Origin: Sipunculus nudus
Taxonomy: Eukaryota > Annelida > Sipuncula > Golfingiida > Sipunculidae
Direction of reading: 5' to 3'
Length of the DNA stretch: 64,000 nt
Assembly: GCA_026874595.1 (NCBI GenBank)
Contig: CM049317.1
Span: 60,734,618-60,798,617 of the forward strand
In this document: positions 24,256-34,900 of the stretch, in pieces
How positions within the stretch are numbered: the first letter of the stretch is position 1
How the letters are laid out: every line of letters begins with the position of its first letter
Position numbers and translations under genes: made by a program
The notes under the pieces: generated by a model
The model's input: only the letters and a program-made list of their open reading frames with translations
Database searches by the model: none
What the model was told of the DNA's origin: nothing

Positions 24256-24256
<1 letters not shown>
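22101..24256. other. AT-rich intergenic DNA
   Basis: Apart from the partial MITE at 23675-23755, nothing is recognised. Two short inverted or direct similarities around 23000-23090 were not developed further. Confidence 0.35.
23675..23755. mobile_element. pogo/Tc1-like MITE, copy 2 (left half only)
   Basis: It begins CAGTGAAACTTGTCTGAAAG and contains GACCACCTGTCCAATAA and GAATTAAGACCA, matching the copies at 3193 and 27031. The right terminus (CACTG preceded by ACAGG) is missing. Confidence 0.6.

Positions 24257-24303
<47 letters not shown>
24257..24303. repeat. (TA)n microsatellite
   Basis: Pure TA repeat of about 45 bp, followed by degenerate TTATATTTATATATG. Confidence 0.95.
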
Positions 24304-24313
<10 letters not shown>

Positions 24314-24443
24314 GTATTATTATTATTATTAACCACAGGTATCTTTGCAGTAATGATTACATACTGCTAAGCATGATATGGTTTCTTGCCAAACATGTAT
24401 GGTAAGAGTAACAAGTTTTATATATACAAAAAAATCACACACA

Positions 24444-24446
<3 letters not shown>

Positions 24447-24534
<88 letters not shown>
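24447..24534. repeat. (TA)n microsatellite
   Basis: Pure TA repeat of about 88 bp. The 64-codon plus frame over it is Ile-Tyr repeat. Confidence 0.95.
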
Positions 24535-27030
24535 CAACATAAAATCAACATCAATACATTTTAAGCATAGTACAATTTAAGCAGTTAAGCACACCAATTG
24601 CAAGTTAAGTAATACATCATGCCTGGATATATAGGTCATAAAAAGAATATAGTATAGTTTGGTTGACACAAGAACACAAAAAGTGTGTAAGAACTAAAAT
24701 CATTACAGACTTCTTGACTATGTATATCTAAAATTATAATAAAAAAAAAAATGACTTTGGATAGAGGTGATGATAGTGGGCAGCCAGCCAGCAGTGTCAA
24801 GTTTACTCAGCATTTGGACTATTGTTAATTTTAGTTTAAGATAAACAAACTAGATAGCGCCACGGAGGAACATTTTGGAGCCATGCCAAGTATGAAGCCC
24901 ACACGTGAACTGAATTAGTGTACACCAGTAGCAGAATACGCTGGTAACAGTATAGCAACTGTAGGATATTTCCCTATTTCTTTATGTTGTTAACTGCGTG
25001 ATCTATTTCACCTGAGCAGTTTAGTACTGCACTTGATAGCTCTCAACCCAGTCAATACTAATTGCAAATCAGCATACATGAAACACATTTAATTGTGAAG
25101 CAAAGTATATCATGACATCTCTTCATTACGGAATATAAGTGAAAAATACAAACTCCAATATCATTTAGTGCAGATTTTCCTGATCACACCCATTCAAATT
25201 TTTAACTTCTCTGAACCAGTTATGTATGTACTTATTCCAAATGGGTGAAGTTTATGACATATATACAATGCAAACACAACCCAGTTTACTCTGAAATATA
25301 CACAGGAAGACATATTAATTACCCACATGAATTTTAATATATATTTTTGAGGACCATTCTATAGTCTATTCCAATCAGGAGTACCCAGAATATTTTCAAA
25401 ATATCTTAACCCCACTGATGAAGGACAATGTAACTGATCACTTACTTTAGTAAGACTAGCATCTCACAGCAGATGCCACGTCACTTGGGTACAAGACCCA
25501 GAAAAAAACAGATGTTGTAAAATATAAATGGTGGTTCTCCTCATTACAGCCTTTATTATTTTTTAAATTATTTCTTAACACTTAAAAAAAAATTGTAAAT
25601 GCATTAATTGAGCAGACTCAAGTCCAGGGCAGTTAAACACTCACTGAATATTTCATTTAAAGTTCCTCTGACATCCATATAACAGAATAAATAGATCACC
25701 TCTGACCCAGCTAGAGCTGATCTATCCCAAAACTGCCCCTCCTGGAGATTTCAAACTCTTTCCTAATACAAGTTTACCACAATATATATTATTTCTCCGT
25801 TTTACTGTCAAATACAAGAGTAAGTTTCTCAAAAATAAAACAAGTATTTTCAATGTTAACATATTAGTAAAGATATGAAATACTATGGAAAAGACTTTGT
25901 TGTGCAGTGTTTTAAGTATATTTAAGTACGCTTTAAGTATACAGTAAATGTGTATTCACTGCCCACCAGAGCAACCTTGTGTCTATGTTTGGCACTATTT
26001 CATATTATTTTGATGCTTCAAACTTGAATCAGGGAAGCAGTATTCAAATTCTTTACTTTTGTATTTGTTATCACAATTATCTTTAGGGACCAAGAAAGGA
26101 ATTTTCAAAGATGAATATTACCCTTGGATATAACTGGATTCACAGATGGCACAACCCATGTCACCATGTTTGATTTTGTTACAATTTACTGCAAATATAT
26201 GTCCTTAATTATCCTATTAGCCCACAGTACATTCATTGTTTTAGTTAAAATATAGTTGTAAAATTGTAAGTGGCATTTTCTCCCTTACCATGAAATCACA
26301 AGCGTAAATTTTCATCAGTAATGTTTAACAAAACTAGACTGAATAAGTTTACACCAGTATAAGCATTGCCAAGAACTATCTTCTGAAATAATAAGCATTT
26401 AAATAAAAAAAAATATAATCAAGAAATAATACTGAAATCATTTGAAATTATGCAGTGTATGACATGAATATGTTAAAATAAATTTAACTAGTAGTATGTC
26501 ACTCAACATTTTTATAAACCTTGATAATATGTAATGTTTTGACCTATGATTAAATTATTTATTATTTAGTTATTTACAATTTTAAGAATGGACAGTATAT
26601 TATAAATAACTAAATATTTACAGTAAGAATTAGATACAAGTCCGAATATTCATAATTATGTAAGGAAAAAAGAGGGTTCTACAGGGAAAACAAAACAATA
26701 CACTTTCTATTTCTTCACAGATGGTAACTGGCAAATGTGTGTTACCCGGTACCCTGTTAACTATTTACCTTATCCCAACTATACCTACAGCCCCACCTGG
26801 CATTTGATATAAAGTCAAGCCATGCTTTAAAATCATACTGAATACTCTATGCAGTATTCCTAACAAAAATAATTTATCATTCTGACACAACAGTATATTT
26901 TGTAGACAGTGTGACAATGACAATGCAGTCTATAGTTTCCTGGAAACCTGTGTAAAACAGACACATTTCCTAGAAATATACTAGTAAATCATAACTAGTG
27001 GTCAGCTATAGTCTGATAGTTTCTTAAATC
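24535..27030. other. AT-rich intergenic DNA, nothing recognised
   Basis: About 2.5 kb without an open frame over 60 codons. One stretch near 24848 (AAACTAGATAGCGCCACGG) resembles the AACTAGA starts seen elsewhere, but it lacks a hairpin and a matching 3' end. Confidence 0.4.
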
Positions 27031-27193
27031 CAGTAGAACCAGTCTGAAAGACCACCTGTCTAATACTACAACCTGTCTATTAAGACCATCCTTGAATGAA
27101 CCAAAACATTAACATTTGTTAAGAAAATGATTCTGTGAATAAAGACCACTTTTGCCCAGTCCCACAGGTGGTCTTATTACTCAGATTTCACTG
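27031..27193. mobile_element. pogo/Tc1-like MITE, copy 3 (complete)
   Basis: The left terminus CAGTAGAACCAGTCTG and right terminus CAGATTTCACTG are flanked on the right by TA. The interior has GACCACCTGTCTAATA and CACAGGTGGTCTTATTA, the two arms being largely complementary. Same family as 3193-3379. Confidence 0.7.
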
Positions 27194-28797
27194 TACATAT
27201 GCCTGGTAGGAACCATTAAATATCCAGTAAAGAGTATAAGCTCTTACACTGAGGAGAATTTCAGGCCTCATTAATATGTGAAAATAATACTCCCCTAACC
27301 ATGGAAATTCACTAAAGTAAACATGCTGGTTCAGTAATAATTGACTGCACCAGCAGCAAGTATACAATTTTATTTTAATTGGTGATTATGGGTGTAAATT
27401 TGTAAGTTAATATGCTGACTAGCAGTCAGTGATCTGTTTAATGACTAGAATTTAAAATCATCTAAAATATAAGCTGACACTATGGTAACCTTCTAAATAA
27501 AGTGAAAAACATTACCTCACCATCAAATCAGTTTGAATGGAACCAATCATTGTAATTTAATATTTAAGACTCCAATTCTAGGAAAGAAGCTCATTATTCT
27601 ACAATATTTATTAACCTTTACGAAGTAGTTTCCTTTTATTATGTACACTGACAAACCTTCAGGTAAATGGACAAACCTTCAGGTAAACTGACAAACCTTA
27701 GAGACTCTACCCAGGGATTCCTGCACACCTCTATCATGAAATACAGTGTTACTGGTTACCAATCTTATAGTGACTACAATGATTCTTCTCACAGAGTTCT
27801 TGTTCATTTCAATACATTTGAGAATAAAAACAGAACCCCTGTGATAATCTAATTCCTGTGATGGATCGTTGTGTCATTTGAACTGGTATAACAGGTATAT
27901 ACTGCATATGTTATCATATAAGATTTGATTCACATAATGTCTTGTAAAGCTATAAGCATGAATGTGGAAGCTGAGTCGAGGTGAGTCTGAATTGATATTA
28001 GAGCTTACCTTGATGCTATGACAATAGGTATGGTCCTCTTTAGTGTTACCAAGGAAATACTGATCATTTATCATTTTCCTTTAATATAAGAGCAGGATGA
28101 ACACTACCACCAGTAGGAAAATATCACCTGGTCAAGGGCAACAAAAAAACATGATGTACTTGACCAATGTCCTTATTTGTATCATGGTCAAAGCAGTAAC
28201 TAAAGCAGATCTTACATACCTAACTGTATGAGTTAACACACTAGATAATAAAATGTTTTTTCTTATGAGTAATCTCACAAAATAACATGAAAATGGAGAC
28301 CTTTTACACATATTCCGCAAGTACATCACTTCTGTACTGTTTGGGTGATAAATGAAATTATATCCAAACAAAGCATCTAAGACACCACCTCCCCTTTGGA
28401 TAATACCCGGCACAGCCAAAAATAACTTTCTAACAATCAGAAAAAATCTTAGTGATAAATTTTTTTTAGGGAGTGGGACAAGAAAACCACAACATACTTT
28501 TTGTTATAAGAATTTTTTTCTTGTGATCAGAGGGGGATCTGGACTGAGATATATTTAATTTATGGCATACTTCATACATCACAGATCCACGGCCATTCAA
28601 TCTTTATAAAATCCTGATTTACTAAAATCTTTGTTGCATTAACCCAACACCAGATAATTGAAAAAAAAATCACAACTTACACCAGCAAAACCTGTCCGTT
28701 TTTACACTTGTCAATATAAATGATAACATTGACCTTGACAAATGCACAGTATACATGTATATATAATGTACAAACAACCATTTTGATGATGTGAAAC
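27194..28797. other. AT-rich DNA downstream of the dehydrogenase gene
   Basis: It includes three short tandem copies of a 21-bp unit with CAAACCTTCAGGTAAA (about 27653-27702). Nearer the gene, an ATTAAA on the minus strand (28554-28559) lies about 240 bp past the stop codon and could be a polyadenylation signal. No second gene is seen. Confidence 0.4.
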
Positions 28798-28955
28798 TCA
28801 TGAAATGCTGATGTCATCAAAATCTTCATACATGCTGGCTTTAAGGCCCACAAGCTTGGCGCTTTGTCTCCAAACAGATTTCTGAAGGTCCGAGTCATAC
28901 GACTCGACAGATGAACGATCTTCAACTCCTTCTATGAAGTATTTTCCACTTCTCC
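28798..28955 (-). CDS. dehydrogenase exon 6 (C-terminus and stop)
   Basis: Acceptor CTTTGCAG precedes GGAGAAGT. The exon completes Gly270 and encodes 51 more residues to TGA (complement of 28798-28800). It carries the GKYF segment and the W-x-x-S C-terminal helix region typical of RDH/DHRSX proteins. It ends with an acidic DFDDISIS tail. There is no KDEL or other retention signal. Confidence 0.9.
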
Positions 28956-31900
28956 CTGCAAAGATTGTGTGACATTGTTTTAATATTCAGTTAACAGGCC
29001 ACAGTTGATAGTTCATAATCTGTTGTCAAAGATAATATGAACCACATGGATATATTCATGGAATTTTTTATATCATACTAGATCTGTATAATTTTGAAAT
29101 TTTAATCACACAAAATAGTTTTTTAAATTTCAATGGGTACACAGTTGTTTAATAGTCACAAAGTATTTCATTTCTCCAACACTGCTCTGGGCTTTGCCTG
29201 ACAAATTTAGTTAGGAAATTTGCCACCACATGGAGACACAGACCGGTAAAAAAATTGTATGATGTAAACATGGAACACAGACATTTAAAAAGTTTGCTGT
29301 TAACAGTAAAAGTCTCTCCATACTGGACGCTGCACTGTAAGGTACTGCACATCACAGCAAAGAAAAATTCTGCTTTCTTATCTGTGAATTGCAGCAAAAA
29401 ATGTCTGAGAGTCATATCGCACAGCATCTGGCTCAACTGTAGTACCACACAGCTTAGTGTAGCACAACATTTTGTTTGACCAGGTTATAAGGTGTTTACT
29501 AGTGGTAGGAATTAGATGTAAAGTGATGTTGGATGACTGAAAGGAGAAAACAACCAATGATTAGGCAATTATTTTTTGCGACTTCTATATTACTGTGAAA
29601 TCTGCTGTAAAGAATTATATCTAAAATATTGACTGAGTAAAACTAGACTTGTACATGACACTTATAGGTTAAGGCAATGGAGGTGTTGTTACTACTTGTC
29701 TGCAGTACATGGTTCAATTTTAATGCTGTCCACTAGCTTGTGTCCCGTTCTGTTGACAAGATCCGATTAAATTTTCCTGGATAATGTTACTTCTTTGTAT
29801 ATCAATACATAATCATTTGTGAATGATTATGCAAATTTGCAACCAATTTAATCGATTGTGACAAAAAAACGACCAATCACTGATATAATAAATTAAATGT
29901 CACATCATTAGTGTTTACCTTCAAATTTATCACTGATGGCGAGCATCGCAACGTCGTTAGCCGCCTTCCTGATGGACTTGGTCATGTGCGCACAACCAAG
30001 GACGCTGTGTAGACAACACCGTGAAAACACCTGTGATAGCTTAGAAGAGTGCCGGCTCAGCTGAGTGTGCGGGACTACACCTGGTGTGAACAGAAAGGTC
30101 AAAGGTTAAGGTCACAACTCACAGCCAAAAAGGTCAAGGTCATAAAAGGTCTCAATGGGCTACTTAATATGAAGCAGAATAATTGCGTATTGAAAGTGAA
30201 CTTTAAAATTAAGATTAGAAAGAATTATTACTATTTAATGTAATCCTTGAGATATTACTGATTTTCAGTTATGTTCAATAAAAAAAAATGTTGATTTTTC
30301 CTGAAATGTAAAGAAATCAGAACAAAGCTTATCTTGTTCGAGAGCACATATAAATCATTTTATTAATACTGTGGAACCTGTCTGAAAGACCACCTGTTTC
30401 CTATTATCAACTGATACCCCTTTCCCATGGCAAATGCAAACCAGTTTCAAACCGTTTTGAAAGTGTTTTAGAGAGTTCACACAGCAATACAATGCTTTTT
30501 ATTAACTGTTTTAGCTAAAGTGTTTTGGATCAAGCAGAGAAGATGATTCTGAACTGCTCTGAATGCTTTGCATTTTATCCGCTTAGCAAAATTGTTGTGT
30601 AATACTCTAAGTCTAAAATGGTTTGGACCCAGTTTGCAAGCAGCAAACTCGGCCACAGCACAAGAATGATTGTTTGTATCAACATGTTGTTACACTGTTT
30701 TACATGGGAAATATGCAAAAAATGAATTGGTGCTCAATAGCAGTGTGAACACACTAAACCAATTTGCCCAAACAGCTTTGCCAAAATCAGTTTGAAAATG
30801 TTTGCCATGTGAAAGGGGTATTAGTGAACAAAAAGCATTCATTTTAATTAAATTGACCTGCCTAATAAGACCACCTGTGAATTAAAGACCAACTTTAACC
30901 AGTCATCTGGGGGATAATATTGTACAGGTTTCACTGAAAATCTTACCTGGATTGACTACATTGACGGTGACCTTGACATTGGAGGTTCTGAGTCTCTCTG
31001 CCAGAAGGTAAGTAAATAGGACCATACACAGCTTGGAGTTCTTGTATGCTTGGAGACTACTGTATGTTCTCTCCTTATCCAGCTGCAAATTCTTTGGGTC
31101 CAAATTAGCTAAACCTGAAACGAAAAAATAAATGTTGATCAATCAATGATTGAAAAATATTGAATAAGTTACTACTAGTGCATGCTATGGCTGCTTAGGT
31201 TGTATGCTCCCCAGAGAGCTGAGAAAAGCTACAAGAATGAACAGGCCCAATAGACCAGGAAGGCTGTGTAGAGTCAGATGAGAATGACATTGTCTGTGAT
31301 ACAAGACAATAAAGCTCTACCTTTTTCTCACTTTATTTTGCATGGGACCACAAGGGAACATTCACTAGGGTAGAAATGTTGTGTTTTCTCAGTTTTGAAT
31401 AAAATGATTTTTTTTGGAAATTATGGAACACAGGTATATTTTTCGTTATCTTAGTGTGAAGTAGGTTCATGACCAAGTTTGCTCTGTAAAATGCCTTTTT
31501 ACTATGAATTTTCCACTTTAAAAAAATCCACTAAAACAAATGGAAAGGACTGGGTGGACAGTCTATAGCAGTAAAGGTTATAATTTCACTGAGTTAAGAA
31601 ATTTATCACCAGATGGATATATGACAAAAATTCCATGTGAGATCAAGTGCTGACAAAAATTTCTCACTCATAGGGAAGTGTCAAGACAGGTGATGCCACC
31701 TATCTTCACCAAGCTGAACCATGGTTGTCTCTGAGGGATTATGCACTTTACACAGCACTTTACCTACAGGCCTACTACCTATATCTCAAGTGCTGTTTGT
31801 TTTGGTCTGGTTTTCTGTTGCACTACACGAGAAGGGAGCATTGTATGTTGGACCAAATGAGACCAAGTGCTGGAAGTAACATCCTCTATGACTGGCTGCA

Positions 31901-34900
31901 ACAACTGATGCGACAGGACATCTACATTATTATCGGGACTTATTTATTTGTGGTTCAAATAACCTACAATGTTTGCCAATTAGTAACAGCCAAGAATGTC
32001 ACAAATGGTTGCACAGTTATGAAACATACCACAAAACTGTCATCAAGAGGCGCTTGAAGCACAGCTATGGGTGCAGCCAAGTTGCCTGTCTAGTGCTTTT
32101 CACATCATATAGACAATGTTTTTCAGCAGACAACGACCTGCCACCTGGTGTCTAAGTCCATCATAATCAGTCATTCCAGGCATCAGTAAATTCAGAAGCT
32201 TCTTTATAAGTGCATGATTCCCACTGCCTTGGGAGTTTGCTGAGAGATTTGCCAAATATTTTGGTATGTACCAGGATATAATGTTTATATAAAGTATAAA
32301 ATATGTAAGTTCTTAAAAGATAGGATATACTTATATATAAATAATATAAGTTTTAGCAAATCCTTCTACAGATTTATGAAAAAAGGAATTGAGTAATAGA
32401 TTCATCAGATAATTAAAATTATTTTTCATTTTTAATTAAGGCTTTTATAAATAGTGTGATTCATCAAATGAAGTCCAATATTGAATTACTCACGTCTTGT
32501 GGACCAGTGATTAACATGGTCGTGCATGCCACAGGTGATGTTGATGATTCTGCTCTCACCCATAATGGCACCGGTCTGGATCATGTAGTCCAGCAATAAG
32601 TTAGTCAACAAGAATGGACCTGAAAATGAAAAATATTTTGTTGTAAAATATAATACTTTACAAATCTAGCAAATACACAGCTTGTAACATTTGTAAGTGC
32701 TTGGAGTATAATGTGCACAAGTGATTTTAAGAACAGAGTTACATCTTAAAGGGGCCTATTCTGTTATCCGATGCCTGTTAACTAAAGATAATACCTTGAA
32801 CCTTTTGTAAAAACAAGCCAGAAAACATCAATCACACCACATACAGGCTGTTTGTTTTGTTTATATCCATGTGTTTATAACATGCTGGGGGCTGCCAATA
32901 TAAGCTAAACACATTCAACAAGGTCATCTGGTGCCAAGTCACAGGAACCAGAGTTTTACAAAGGGTTTTTGTCACTAGTGACCTCTCCAGTCTCCACTTA
33001 TGCACATATGCAACCAACCACATGTTATTTTTTCTGTCAAGTTTGGTGCATGTACCATAAGTAACAGTTTAAAGATCAACAAACTCATTCATCTGTCACA
33101 GAGGTGTTTAAAAAACTTGGATGATATGGTCAGTTGATGCCGACGATACAGTGATCTATCTTGCATTGCCATTAATATAAACAATTAGTTTTTAACAAAG
33201 GTTAAAGGGGCCCTATCATCAATCATAAAGCATGTTGAATTAACACAAAAACAGCTTCTTCCCTTTAAAATAAATCTGGACCTGCCAAAATATTGCCCTG
33301 AAACTGTTTGCTTACTCCTGTAAACAAGTGTTAAAAACAGTGGACTGGGCGCAATAACAAGTGTCAGCATAAACACAGCGCATGGGGCCATGTGCGTTGG
33401 GAAGTCACTACACATGTCAATCAGGCGATGCCTGGACTTGGCCCAAAAATGTAATATATGTTCAAGCTAGCTGAAACATTGCGTGTTGCCTCTCACAATC
33501 AGATCTCCAATCATGTGGCCTTGTTATAGTAAATAGACAAAGTAGAGCCATAACAAGGTGTTAAACAGCTGTTTGTGAGGTACTGAGACTGTGTGCTGGT
33601 ATGGTATTGCTGGGAAACTTTTGTATAAAGCAAATCTGAACTGATAGTGTGAAAGAATAGGCTTAATTTTGCATCTGATTTTGTCCCTTTAAGTTATATA
33701 ATGATGGAAGGTACGCAAAACATATGCGAATATATGCAAAACAAACTTAAGTACAATCTGTGTTTACTAACGGATTCACAAATAAGATTACTATGTATAC
33801 ATGTAGGCTATGAAGTTATTATATATATGAGCCAACATAAGGCCTATATAGCAATTGAGAGGATGTACAGTTCTTTATTTGATAAAAATAATTAAAACTC
33901 CTAGATCTCAAGCAATGTTTACTGGTGGCTGCTCAAACAGCTCCATTGGCTTCCCACCAAGTACTGCATACAATACAAAATTGCTGTTTTTGTTTACCGC
34001 CGTTTTGATGACTCACTTCCATCATATTTGACTGAAAAAATAATAACCTATTGGCCTTTGTGTATGCTGCACTCGGCTGGCGGAAATCTTCTTAAAGTTC
34101 CAAAGTGTAATATGAAAATCGGTGAATGTTCCTTCCGTTTCATAGCCCCAAAAGTTTGGAATTCACTTCCCATTACACTTAGAAAACTTTTAAAACTAAT
34201 TTAAAACGTATCTCTTTCGGCAAGCTTTTGGTAATTAATGTGCATCATTTTTTTTTCTGGGTCAGGCACAGGGAGTAGATTTCCATGAAATTGTATGTGG
34301 GTATGTGTGTGTTTGTGTGTGTGAATTGCGCTGTGAGTCCGTCCATCGGAGAATTGGCGCTATATAAATACTATCTATTATTATTATTATGAAGTTACAA
34401 CTGATTCCTAGCACTACTAGAAAGTGACTTATAATCAATCATCTGTTTCTGAAGGCTTAGGATGATTAATCAAAATCTAAGAAGCAACTCCCCTGAATAC
34501 CCTGAAAATTTCGAAAAAGGATGGTATGAGTATGTCGTAAAAATTTGGGAAAACACTGAAAAAAGTCTAAAAAAGTCTAAAAATCTGTTTCATTTTAACG
34601 CTCACCTAGAAAATTTGTTGCCATGGTGAGTTCAAAGCCCTCTTTGGTTGTCCTGCGAGTCAAGTCTTTTTGGTTCAAGATGACCCCTGCATTGTTCACA
34701 AGAACGCTCAGCTTTCTCTTCTTTTTGGTAAACTCCTGAACAAACTCTCGTACAGACGTGGTTGATGACAGGTCCAGCTGAAGCCAGCAAACATAACAAA
34801 TATGCAAAGTATTAATCTACAAACAATGCTTACTGGTACAAATTCTCACAATGTTCTAATTTTCATAGATTGCCATGATACAATAAACATTTTTTCAGCA

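Noticed and set aside
24848-24900. AAACTAGATAGCGCC as another AACTAGA element start
   Set aside because: No 5' hairpin, no tandem core and no 3' hairpin nearby.
30903-31142. 79-codon frame beginning MINIYFF as a separate protein; likewise the starts at 34807, 30102 and 28925
   Set aside because: The first residues are intron translation, or in the last case the wrong frame. The real exons begin at the AG acceptors given above.
31725-32155. Plus-strand frames of 110 and 60 codons in intron 3
   Set aside because: No recognisable motif, no splice or promoter support, and antisense to a well-supported gene.
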